A model generated the notes under the pieces. That model made no database searches, had not been told where the DNA came from, and saw only the letters and a list, made by a program, of their open reading frames with translations. The position numbers and the translations under genes are program-made. From Opitutus sp. (GTDB lineage: Bacteria; Verrucomicrobiota; Verrucomicrobiia; Opitutales; Opitutaceae), in assembly GCA_013821985.1 (NCBI GenBank), contig PNJQ01000014.1, positions 1-56,799 of the forward strand: DNA of 56,799 nucleotides, in the 5' to 3' direction. This document shows positions 17,758 through 26,700 of the stretch, piece after piece; within the stretch, counting starts at the first letter, position 1, and each line of letters begins with the position of its first letter.

Positions 17758-18918
17758 TCACCCCAGCTCGAGCAGCGCAGCCCCGTCCGCCGCGTGGAGT
17801 TCGAGAATTTCCGGCTGCAACCCGTGCACCTGCGCATGGCGTTCGCCGATGCGCTGCGCGGCCTGGCGGGTAAATTCGGGCGCAGCCAAGGCCACCACCG
17901 CGCCCCCGAAACCGCCCCCCGTCAAGCGCGCTCCGTAAACGCCCCGCTCGTTCGCGAGCTGATCGACCAACGCATCGAGCGCCGGCGTGCTGTTCTCGAA
18001 GTTGTGCTGCGAACTGCGGTGCGACTCGACCAAGATGCGTCCCGTTTCGGCGAGATTGCCGGCCCCCAGCGCGTCACTGACGCGGCGCACGCGATCGTTT
18101 TCGTCCACCACATGCCGCACGCGCCGCGCAAGCAGCGCAGGTAATTGCGCCTCCCACACGGGGCGTTCGGCGGGCCGGAGGTCGCACAGCCAGTTGACGC
18201 CGAGCAGTTGCGCGGCTTGCTGGCATTCGCGGTGCCGCTCGGCATAAAGCCCGTCCACCAACGCGTGTTTTTCACGCGTGTTGAACACCCACAGCGCCGC
18301 CTGCTCCGGAAAAGGCACGAGCGAAAACACCGGCCCCTGACAATCGATCCGCACGAGCTGGCCCGCGCGCGCGTGCGCGATCGTGCCTTGATCAAGGATG
18401 CCGCACGGCACGCCGACGTAGTGGTTCTCCGCGTGGCGGCCGACCTGCGCGAGCGTGGCGGGATCGATCCGATCCCTCCCGGCAATTTTCAACAAAACGA
18501 GCGCGACCGCGAGTTCGAGGGCCGCGCTGCTGCTCAGTCCGGCGCCGGACGGCAGATTCGCCGATACATACAGATCAAATCCCTCCGGACGAGGCAGCTG
18601 AAAATCGGCGAGGGCCCGCCAGACGCCGAGCGGATAATTCGCCCACGCATCCGAGCCGGTCACGCGCGTCGCCTGGTCCGATGGCAGCTCCAGCACGGCT
18701 GGGCCGTCCTTGGTAAACAAGCGCAGCCGCCTTTGCTCACTTCGCGCTGCGGCAACGGTGACGTGCCGGTCAATCGCTGCGCCGAGCACCGAGCCGCCGT
18801 TGTAGTCGGTATGATTGCCGATAAACTCCACCCGACCCGGCGCGCGCGCCAAGGCGGTGGCTTCACGTCCGAAGATTTCGCGGAACGCTTCCGCTGCGGC
18901 GGCTCGAACGGGCTTCAT
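17758..18918 (-). CDS. galK: Galactokinase
   Basis: A 386-residue GHMP kinase that phosphorylates galactose at C1 with ATP (Leloir pathway, cytoplasm). Visible motifs are the substrate signature GRVEFIGNHTDYN near the N-terminus (usual form GRVNLIGEHTDYN, so Asn replaces Glu), the ATP-binding PSGAGLSSSAA in the middle and the third GHMP motif RLTGGGFGG near the C-terminus. Length is normal. The start MKPVRAAAAEAF at 18918 matches family N-termini; an in-frame ATG at 18933 is an alternative. No other gal genes are adjacent; the neighbour upstream is a divergent methyltransferase. Confidence 0.9.
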   Translation of the reverse strand: MKPVRAAAAEAFREIFGREATALARAPGRVEFIGNHTDYNGGSVLGAAIDRHVTVAAARSEQRRLRLFTKDGPAVLELPSDQATRVTGSDAWANYPLGVWRALADFQLPRPEGFDLYVSANLPSGAGLSSSAALELAVALVLLKIAGRDRIDPATLAQVGRHAENHYVGVPCGILDQGTIAHARAGQLVRIDCQGPVFSLVPFPEQAALWVFNTREKHALVDGLYAERHRECQQAAQLLGVNWLCDLRPAERPVWEAQLPALLARRVRHVVDENDRVRRVSDALGAGNLAETGRILVESHRSSQHNFENSTPALDALVDQLANERGVYGARLTGGGFGGAVVALAAPEFTRQAAQRIGERHAQVHGLQPEILELHAADGAALLELG

Positions 18919-19041
18919 GCGAACGATCACCATCCTCGGGCCGATGAAAAAGACAACTCGGCAAGCGGCGCGGAAATTGTCCGACGCTCCCGCCGGAAAA
19001 TCCCCGCGGAACGCCGTGAAGACGTTCGGGGTCTCGCAGGC

Positions 19042-19737
19042 ATGGCCACGGCCCGCCAACCGGCTCTCCTTTCACCCGCGGCGACGCTGCGTGAGCAGCG
19101 CCAGTGCGCGCCGGAGCTTCTCGATTCGCTGCCTGCCGAGTCGCGCGATGCCGTCCGCTCACGCCGGGATTTGCGCCGGCTGAACGCGCTGATGGGCAAC
19201 TTCGCCTGGTTTGAGCGCACGCTGCGTGGGCGCGTGGGTGCGCCGGAAAAAATCCTCGAACTCGGCGCCGGCACCGGCGAACTCGGCCTGCGCCTCGCTC
19301 GACGCGGCTTCACCGTCGCGGCGATCGACCGCGCGCCGCGACCGCGCCACTGGCCGGCCTCCGCCGAATGGCATGCGCGCGAAATCGAGGCCTTCGACCG
19401 CTGGGCGGATTACCCGATCGTGATCGGCAACTTGATTTTTCACCACTTCGACGCTGCCCGCCTGCGCGTTCTCGGCCAGCAGCTCGATGCCCACGCTCGC
19501 CTGATTCTCGCCGCCGAGCCGCGCCGCAACTTCACCTCGAATCTTCTTTTCACCTTCGCGGCCACGCTCATCGGCGCGAATCACGTGACGCGTCACGATG
19601 GCCGCGTCAGCATCGATGCCGGCTTCCACGGCGACGAACTCGCGGTTGCGCTCGGACTGAGTCCGGCGCGGTGGCGTTGGAGCGCGCAGCCCACGCTGCG
19701 CGGGGGCTATCGACTTATCGCCGAAAGGAAATCGTGA
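19042..19737 (+). CDS. SAM-dependent methyltransferase of the type III PKS cluster
   Basis: A 231-residue class I methyltransferase. Motif I is ILELGAGTGELGLRLARRG; a post-motif acidic strand (AAIDRAP) and the VIGNLIFHHFD segment follow. The stop overlaps the GTG start of the FAD oxidoreductase by four bases (GTGA), and the type III polyketide synthase follows, so the three form one operon. This gene set recurs in several phyla; by analogy the enzyme would O- or C-methylate an alkylresorcinol, alkylpyrone or derived quinol. An N-terminal extension upstream of 19042 is open but antisense to galK and unlikely to be translated. Confidence 0.8.
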   Translation: MATARQPALLSPAATLREQRQCAPELLDSLPAESRDAVRSRRDLRRLNALMGNFAWFERTLRGRVGAPEKILELGAGTGELGLRLARRGFTVAAIDRAPRPRHWPASAEWHAREIEAFDRWADYPIVIGNLIFHHFDAARLRVLGQQLDAHARLILAAEPRRNFTSNLLFTFAATLIGANHVTRHDGRVSIDAGFHGDELAVALGLSPARWRWSAQPTLRGGYRLIAERKS

Positions 19738-20750
19738 ACCGCGCCCGTCCTGTCGAAATCATTGGCGGCGGTCTGGCGGGGCTTTCGCTCGGCCTCGCGC
19801 TGCGGCGTCGCGGCGTGCCCGTCGTGTTGCACGAGCGCGGCGCTTACCCGCGTCATCGCGTGTGCGGCGAATTCATCCGCGGCTTGCCGCCCGCCACGAT
19901 CGTCGAACTCGAACTCGCGCCCGTCCTCGCCGCCGCGCGGCCGCACCGCCACATCGCGTGGTTCTGGCGCGACGAAAACCTTCGCACGCAGCGCCTGTCC
20001 GCGCCGGCGTTCGCGATCAGCCGGCACACTCTCGACGCGACGCTGGCGGAGAACTTCCAACGCGCTGGCGGCGAATTGCACACGGCTTCGCGGATCGACC
20101 CGCTGGCGGCCGAGGGCCGCGTGCTCGCGCACGGCCGGCCCACCGATCCTCGCTCGCCGTGGCTCGGCCTGAAACTGCACGTGCGCGGATTACCGCTTGC
20201 CTGTGGACTTGAGATGCACCTCGGCGAGCACGCTTACGTCGGGTTGTGCGAACTGCCGGACGGCGCGGTGAACATCTGCGGATTGTTCCGCCGCCGCGAA
20301 CTCACGCGTCCCGCACCGGAACTGCTCGGCGCCTATCTCGAAGCGGCCGGGCTCACCACACTTGCGACCCGGCTCGCGGCCGCGACTCCGGTCGAAGGCA
20401 GCCACGCCGCGATGGCCGGGCTCCTGTTTGGCCGACACGCTTCGATCGCCCCCAGCCTCGGCGACGCCCTCGGGATGATTCCCCCCTTTACCGGCAACGG
20501 CATGGCGATTGCCTTCGAAAGCGCACGGCTGGCCGCTGATCCGCTGGCGGCGTGGGCGCACGGCGAAGGCAACTGGCCCGCCGCACTCGGGGAACTGCAA
20601 CGCCGCCTCGCCCGTCGCTTCCGCACGCGTCTGTCGGCGGCGACGGCCTGCCATCCGTTTCTTCTCCGGCCGGAACCTCAACGCTGGGTCGCCCGCGCGG
20701 CGCGTCATCACGCGCTGCCGCTCGCCGCCCTCACGCGCCTGCTGTCGTGA
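19734..20750 (+). CDS. FAD-dependent oxidoreductase, geranylgeranyl-reductase-like
   Basis: A 338-residue flavoprotein. It starts at a GTG preceded by AAGGAA and overlaps the methyltransferase stop. The Rossmann motif IIGGGLAGLSLGLALRRRG lies at the N-terminus, followed by RHRVCGEF, and the second FAD motif SLGDALGMIPPFTGNGMAIA lies in the C-terminal third, typical of the geranylgeranyl reductase and UbiH-like group. In this context it probably oxidises the phenolic lipid made by the neighbouring type III PKS to a hydroquinone or quinone (inference). Its stop nearly abuts the next gene. Confidence 0.82.
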   Translation: MNRARPVEIIGGGLAGLSLGLALRRRGVPVVLHERGAYPRHRVCGEFIRGLPPATIVELELAPVLAAARPHRHIAWFWRDENLRTQRLSAPAFAISRHTLDATLAENFQRAGGELHTASRIDPLAAEGRVLAHGRPTDPRSPWLGLKLHVRGLPLACGLEMHLGEHAYVGLCELPDGAVNICGLFRRRELTRPAPELLGAYLEAAGLTTLATRLAAATPVEGSHAAMAGLLFGRHASIAPSLGDALGMIPPFTGNGMAIAFESARLAADPLAAWAHGEGNWPAALGELQRRLARRFRTRLSAATACHPFLLRPEPQRWVARAARHHALPLAALTRLLS

Positions 20751-20752
20751 CC

Positions 20753-21796
20753 ATGTTCCTGCACGCGCTCGCCACCGCCGTTCCGCCCACCCAGCTCACG
20801 CAAACGGAGTGCTGGGAGCGCATCGCTCGTTGGCCCGGCAAGAGCCAGTTGAGCCGCCGCGCGTTGCTCACGCTCCAAGCCGTGCTGACGCGCGACCGCA
20901 GCATCGCCACGCGTCACTTCGCCCACGCCAATCCGGAAGACGTGATGAGTTTCAACCCCGACGAACTCAACGACTACTTCCGCACCGCCGCTCCGAGTCT
21001 TGCAGTCGCTGCGCTGCAACCCGCGCTCGAGCGCGCCGGCATCACGGCACGCGCCCTCGACGCGCTCCTCGTCTGCACCTGCACCGGTTATCTGTGTCCC
21101 GGTGTCACGAGCTACGTCAGCGAACAACTCGGGCTGCGGCGCGATGCCTTTCTGCAGGATCTCGTCGGCCTCGGCTGCGGCGCGGCGATCCCGACGTTGC
21201 GCGCGGCGTCGGCAATTCTGGCCGAGAATCCGCGCGCGATCGTCGCGACCGTGGCGGTCGAAGTATGCTCCGCGGCGTTTTATCTCGATGACGACCCGGG
21301 CGTGCTGATCAGCGCGTGCCTTTTCGCCGACGGCGCCGCCGCGGCAATCTGGCGCGGCACGCCGGGCGACCCTGCGCTGCGCTGCCGGGATTTTTCCACG
21401 GTGTGCATCCCCGGGGAGCGCGACAAGTTGCGCTTTGAACAGCGCCACGGCCGCCTCCGCAACCTGCTCGATCCGCTCGTGCCACAGCTCGCGGGCAACG
21501 CGGTGGGCGAGCTCTATGCCGCCGAACTTTTGCGCGAAAACTCTCGGCCGTTGCGCGAAATCGTCGCGCACCCCGGTGGCCGCGAGGTGCTCGACGCGCT
21601 CGACGCGGTGCTGCCGGATTTCTCGCTCACGCCGAGTCGCGAAGTGTTGCGCCACTACGGCAACCTAAGCAGTCCATCGGTGTTGTTCGCCTTGGACGAG
21701 GCACTGCGCGGCGGCGCGCCTGATGAAAGCGGAGACTGGTGGCTCGTGAGTTTCGGCGCCGGGTTCAGTGCGCATGCGTGCCGCTTCGGGGTCTGA
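20753..21796 (+). CDS. Type III polyketide synthase (chalcone/stilbene synthase family)
   Basis: A 347-residue homodimeric ketosynthase that extends an acyl-CoA with malonyl-CoA and cyclises it. The catalytic triad is visible: Cys142 in VGLGCGAAIP, His273 in VAHPGG and Asn304 in YGNLSSPS, with the expected spacing. The C-terminal FGAGFSAHACRFGV segment fits the family GxGF motif. A GTG at 20747 would give the same GTGA overlap seen one gene upstream; the ATG at 20753 is the alternative and is used here. With the methyltransferase and reductase it probably makes a methylated phenolic lipid or quinone. A GC-rich hairpin (21817-21832) follows. Confidence 0.9.
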   Translation: MFLHALATAVPPTQLTQTECWERIARWPGKSQLSRRALLTLQAVLTRDRSIATRHFAHANPEDVMSFNPDELNDYFRTAAPSLAVAALQPALERAGITARALDALLVCTCTGYLCPGVTSYVSEQLGLRRDAFLQDLVGLGCGAAIPTLRAASAILAENPRAIVATVAVEVCSAAFYLDDDPGVLISACLFADGAAAAIWRGTPGDPALRCRDFSTVCIPGERDKLRFEQRHGRLRNLLDPLVPQLAGNAVGELYAAELLRENSRPLREIVAHPGGREVLDALDAVLPDFSLTPSREVLRHYGNLSSPSVLFALDEALRGGAPDESGDWWLVSFGAGFSAHACRFGV

Positions 21797-21816
21797 CCGG
21801 CTCCCGACCCACGGGA

Positions 21817-21832
21817 CGCGCCGGATGGCGCG
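21817..21832 (+). terminator. Short GC-rich hairpin after the type III PKS
   Basis: CGCGCC and GGCGCG pair around a GGAT tetraloop 20 bases after the type III PKS stop. There is no T-tract, so this is a weak terminator candidate. Confidence 0.35.
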
Positions 21833-21860
21833 GGTGCGGTGGCAGCACTAAATTCCGGGC

Positions 21861-22001
21861 ATGGGCATCGAAACCATTCTCCTGGTCGGGTTGGTCATTC
21901 TCATCACGAGCATCGTCGTCGGGGTCGGCCGCTCGAAGCGCAAGGCGCGCCGCGCCGCTCCCGGCTACCCGAAGGCGCGGGAGACGGAACCTCGGTCCTG
22001 A
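21861..22001 (+). CDS. Possible 46-residue single-pass membrane protein
   Basis: An open frame begins MGIETILLVGLVILITSIVV, continues with a basic cluster (GRSKRKARRAA) and stops at 22001. One hydrophobic helix followed by positive charge is a typical small inner-membrane protein. It lies in the gap between the type III PKS and the convergent ABC exporter and has no ribosome-binding site that I can see. No family is recognised; it could be spurious. Confidence 0.4.
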   Translation: MGIETILLVGLVILITSIVVGVGRSKRKARRAAPGYPKARETEPRS

Positions 22002-22007
22002 CGGTGC

Positions 22008-23720
22008 TTACGCCCGGGCGGCTTCCGCCTTGGCCCACGCGCTGGCACCGGCCTCGTCGGCGGATGAAAGTTTGAACACCTTTTCATCGTCCGCGGTCAT
22101 CGGGTAGATCTTGCCGTAATCGAGCTTGATCACGCGGTCCGCGACCCAGAAGTAGCGGTCGTCGTGCGTGATCACGACCACGGCCTTGCCGCGTTTCTTC
22201 AACTCCGGGAGGAGCTGGGTGTAGAAAACGTCCTTGAAGACCGGGTCCTGGTCGGAAGCCCATTCGTCGAATAGATAGAACGGCCGGTCCTCGAGATACG
22301 CGGTGAGCAGCGCGAGGCGCTTGCGCTGGCCTTGGGAGAGCTGCGTCGTCGAGAAGCGCCCGTCGGAGATGCGCACCTTGTGGCCAAGCTGGAGTTGCGC
22401 GAGGTAGCCCTGCGCCTGTTTGTCGAGCGAGGGATCGTGCAGGCCGAGCAACTGTTCAAAGAGATAGAAATCCGCGAACACCGCGGAGAACAGCTGGCGG
22501 TAGTCGTCGCGATTCTCGTTGGTCACGGACTTGCCGTTGACGCGAATGTCGCCGGCCTCCGGCGGATAAAGGCCCGTGATGAGCTTGGCCAACGTCGATT
22601 TGCCACTGCCGTTGCCGCCGACGAGGAACACGAGTTCACCCGGACGAAACGCGAGATTCACCGGACCGAGCACGAAATGATTGTCGTCCTGTTCGCGATG
22701 GTAGGAGTGCGTGATGTCCACCAGTTCAAGCCTCTCAAACGCCTGCTTGGCCGGCACCGGCGCATCGATCGCCGTCTCATCCGCGGCGCGCGCCGAGGCG
22801 AGCGTGAGCCCGAGTTGCTGGATCTTGGCGAGCGCCACACTCGCACGGCTGAACACCGACAGACCGCCGAGCACACCCGAAAGCGGTCCCATGAGGTAGA
22901 GCGTCGTGACGATGTAGCCGGTCATGGCGTGCGGATCGACGTATTGCACGCGGGGGAGCAGAAACAAAATCAGGCCGACGAGCGTGAAGAACAGCAGGTG
23001 GCTCCAGTTTTGCGCGACGATGAAGCACATCTCGGCCGCGATGTTGCGATCGGCGTAGGCGCCGGTGGTCGGCACGACCCCATCCTCGAAATACGCGCGG
23101 CGACGCGAGCGATGGAGTTTCAGCTCCTTGATGCCCTCGGTGAGCGCGCGGAAATGCCGGAAGAGTGCGTCCTCCTCGTCGCGGGCGGCGGTGAGATGCT
23201 TGAAGCCGCGCGCGATCAGCACGCGGTAGATGAAAGCGCCGACGGCGATGAAGAGCACCATCGTCACCAGCACGCTTGGCGACAGGTAGCCGAGGTAGAG
23301 TCCGCCGGCGCCGAGGATCGCGAGATTCACCGCGAAACCCGGAATGAGCAGGAGCGCCTGTGTGACGTTCGCCACGTCTTCGGTCAACGTCGCCATCAGC
23401 CGCGGTGCGCCGATGCGTTCGAGCTGACTGAGCGGCACCGCCATGATCTTGCAGACGAGATCGCGGCGGAGTTCCGCGGTGCAACGCTGCGCGAAACGGG
23501 CGAGCACGCCCTGCGCGAAAACATTGGTCGCGATGCGGCCCACCGCCAGCAGCACGAAGCCGCCGACGAGCCACTGCAGCGGTCCGCCCTTGTCCTCGAG
23601 GACGGCGTTGACCATGGCGATGATGCCGGCGTTGAACAGGCCGCTCAAACCGGCGGCGATCAACGTCAGCACCATGAGGCGCCGCGACTTGAGGAATACG
23701 AATTGAAGGAGCTGGATCAT
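22008..23720 (-). CDS. Cyclic-peptide-type ABC exporter (SyrD/PvdE family)
   Basis: A 570-residue fused transporter. Six membrane segments (residues about 15-310) precede an ATPase domain with Walker A VGGNGSGKSTLAK, a signature LSQGQRKRLAL, Walker B FYLFDEWASDQDP and the switch His in VVITHDDRYF. The YLFDEWASDQDPVFKDVFY wording is typical of the cyclic peptide export family found next to lipopeptide synthetases. Its ATG overlaps the stop of the terminal NRPS by four bases, so it is the last gene of the assembly-line operon and is likely to export the product. Confidence 0.9.
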   Translation of the reverse strand: MIQLLQFVFLKSRRLMVLTLIAAGLSGLFNAGIIAMVNAVLEDKGGPLQWLVGGFVLLAVGRIATNVFAQGVLARFAQRCTAELRRDLVCKIMAVPLSQLERIGAPRLMATLTEDVANVTQALLLIPGFAVNLAILGAGGLYLGYLSPSVLVTMVLFIAVGAFIYRVLIARGFKHLTAARDEEDALFRHFRALTEGIKELKLHRSRRRAYFEDGVVPTTGAYADRNIAAEMCFIVAQNWSHLLFFTLVGLILFLLPRVQYVDPHAMTGYIVTTLYLMGPLSGVLGGLSVFSRASVALAKIQQLGLTLASARAADETAIDAPVPAKQAFERLELVDITHSYHREQDDNHFVLGPVNLAFRPGELVFLVGGNGSGKSTLAKLITGLYPPEAGDIRVNGKSVTNENRDDYRQLFSAVFADFYLFEQLLGLHDPSLDKQAQGYLAQLQLGHKVRISDGRFSTTQLSQGQRKRLALLTAYLEDRPFYLFDEWASDQDPVFKDVFYTQLLPELKKRGKAVVVITHDDRYFWVADRVIKLDYGKIYPMTADDEKVFKLSSADEAGASAWAKAEAARA

Positions 23721-26700
23721 GACTGGTGCTTGGGGCCGCCGCGGTCGGCACGGCAGAGTTGAAGGGCGACGGCGATCTCGCCGGCCAGGGTTTCGACGTG
23801 GGGTTCTTCGAGAATGCTTTCGTGCGCGCCGGGCACGATCACCGCCCGGACCGACCCGGGCGCGTATTCGTTCCAGCCGAAATGATGATCGCACGAACTA
23901 ATCGCGCAGTGGCCGCGCGAGCGGAAGAGCGTCACCGGACCGTCGTAGCGCGAGTGCTGGTGCGCCATCAGCGCATTGACGTGGGCGCTCCACACACGGC
24001 GTTCGAGCTCCGAGTATTGCGAGATATCGACCATCGACTCGACATCGACGCCGGAGCCACCCGTCATGCGGCCGAACAGCTGCCGGGCCCGCCGCTGCCA
24101 GGTGCGCAGTTTCCATTTGAAGAACTGCTGGCGCCGCTCGGCGTCCCACGCAAAGATCTGCGCCGCGACATGTCGCAGGTTCGCCACGAAGCGGAACAGG
24201 CCTGCCGGCGTGAGCTGCACGCGGTCGTAGGATGAGTTTGGCGGCGAGGAATTCATCAGCGCGAGCAGGCTCACCTGCTGGCCCTGCTGGCGCAGCTGCA
24301 CCGCCATCTCGTAGGCGACGTTGCCGCCGAAGCAGTAGCCGCCGAGGTGATAGGGACCTTCCGGCTGGAACTCGCGCAACGCGGCGACGTAGCTGGCGGC
24401 GAGGCCCGCGATGGTGTCCGGCTCCTCTGTGCCTTCCAGGCCGCGCGAGCGGAGCACATACACCGGTTGATCGAGCCCGAGCCGCCGCGCGAGATTCGCG
24501 TAGCCCCAGATCATGCCCCCGCCCACGCCGTGGACGAGGAACAGCGGCGGACGCTCGCCATGCGATTGCAGCGTGAGAAACGAATCGCCCGGATCGCCGC
24601 GCTTTGCGACATCGAGCCAGACCGCGAGCTTCGCCACCGTCTGCGCCTGAAAAATCGCAGTCACCGGCACGGTCCGCGCCAGCGTGCGCTCGATCTGCGC
24701 GACCAGCCGCACCGCCAGGAGCGAGTGGCCGCCGAATTCGAAGAACCCGTCGTGGACGCCGATTCCGGGATTGCGCAGCACGCTCTGGAAGAGCGCGAGC
24801 AATTCGCGCTCGAGCCGCGAGCGCGGTTCGCCATCGGCTTTCGCCCGCACCGGTGCGGGGACCACGTCGGCCGGCAAAGCCGCGCGATCGACTTTGCCGG
24901 AACGGGTGAGTGGCAGCGTGGCATGCACGCGCACCGCCGCCGGCACCATGAACGCCGGGAGCGAGCGCTGCAGGTATTCCCGCAACTGCTCGCCCGCCAG
25001 GGTCACGCCGGACTTTAGCACGACGTGGGCGACGAGTTGCGCGTCATCGTCGCGCTTATGGATGACCGCGGCGGCTTCGCGCACGCCTTCGTGCCGCAGC
25101 AGGGCGGCCTCGACTTCGCCGAGTTCGATGCGATAGCCGCGCAGCTTCACTTGATTGTCCACGCGGCCGAGAAACTCCAGCGTGCCGTCCGGCAGCCAGC
25201 GCACCACATCGCCGGTTCGGTAGAGTCGCGCCGCGGGCCGCTGCGCAAACGGATCGCTGACGAATTTTTCGGCGGTCAGCTCGGGGCGGCGATGATAACC
25301 GCGCGCGACGCCGTCGCCGCCGAGATAAAGTTCGCCGGGCACGCCGACTGGCACGAGTTGGCGGCGCTCGTCGAGCACGTAGGCGGTCGTGTTCGAAATC
25401 GGCCGGCCGATCGGGATGCTGGTCGCATCGGACGGAACTTCTTGGACCGTCTGACAAGTGGCGAACGTCGTGCACTCGGTCGGACCATACGCATTGAGCA
25501 GGCGGCCGGGCGGACCGTGGCGCAATACCTCCGCGCAACACGCGGGGCTGGCCGCTTCACCGCCGGTGAGCACGGTTTTTGCCGCGCGGAAAACATCCGG
25601 CTTCTCCCGCGAGAGCGTGTTGAACGCGCCCGTCGTGACGAAGAGCGTGCCGATGCGCTCGCGCTCCATCGTCGCGGCGAATTCGCGCGGCGAAAGCAGC
25701 ACGTTCGTCGGGATGATGACGAGCTTGGCCCCGTGGAACAGCGCGCCCCACACCTCGAAGGTTGCGGCGTCGAACGCCGCGTTCGACATCTGCGCGACCA
25801 CGTCGCCGCTCTCGAGTCGGAAATAATCCGCCCCGAGCAGCAGACGCAGCACCGCGCGGTGCGGCACGCAGACGCCCTTCGGCTGACCGGTTGAACCCGA
25901 GGTGTAGCAAATGTAGGCGAGATGCTGCGCAGTCACGCCGCTGCCGGGTGCGCTGGTGTCCTCGCCGGCAATCTCCGCCCAGTCCGTATCGACGCAGAGC
26001 AGCGTGACGCGGGGTTTCGATTCCGCGGCGGGACCGTCGAACAACTCCCGCAGCTTCGCCGAGGTCACGAGCACCGTCGCCTCCGTATCGGCGAGCATGA
26101 AATCTCGCCGTTCCGCCGGATAACCGGGATCAATCGGCACGTAGGCCCCGCCCGCCTTGAGGACCGCGAGCCACGCCACGATCATCTCGGGCGAACGCTC
26201 GAGACACACGGCCACCGGCGCGTCGGCCGTGACACCGAGACGCTGCAGGCGGTGCGCGAGCTGGTTGGCGAGCCCGTCGAGTTCGCTGTAAGTCAATCGG
26301 CCCGTCGGTCCCTCCACGGCCACTTGGCCGGGCGAGCGCTCGGCCTGCATCTGCACAATGCGATGGATCGTTTCCTCGCGCGGGAACGAACGCGCCGTGT
26401 TGTTCCAATCCACGAGCAGCTGGCGGCGCTCCGGCGGCGTGAGCAAGGGCAGCGCGGCGATGCGTTGCGTGGGATCCGCGACGACGGATTCGAGCAGCAC
26501 CTTCCAGTGCCCCAGCAATCGCGCCGCCGTCGCGCGCTCGTAGAGGTCGGCGTTGTATTCGAGCGTCGCGACGAGTCCCTGCGGCGTCTCGCTGACCATG
26601 AGCGTGAGGTCGAGTTTGGCGGTCTCGGTCCAAACCTCCACCGGGCTGGCGGTGACGCCCGGAAAACGCGCGTCGCGTCCGACAAAATTCTGCAGGACAA

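Noticed and set aside
17607..17837. Minus-strand frame ending VGFEPTTFRL
   Set aside because: This is the well-known false translation across a tRNA; the sequence is the tRNA fragment and its terminator.
18145..19041. N-terminal extension of the methyltransferase frame
   Set aside because: It is entirely antisense to galK; the methyltransferase fold is complete from 19042.
22332..23762. 476-codon plus-strand open frame
   Set aside because: Antisense to the ABC exporter whose Walker and signature motifs are intact; composition is His/Arg/Glu-rich shadow.
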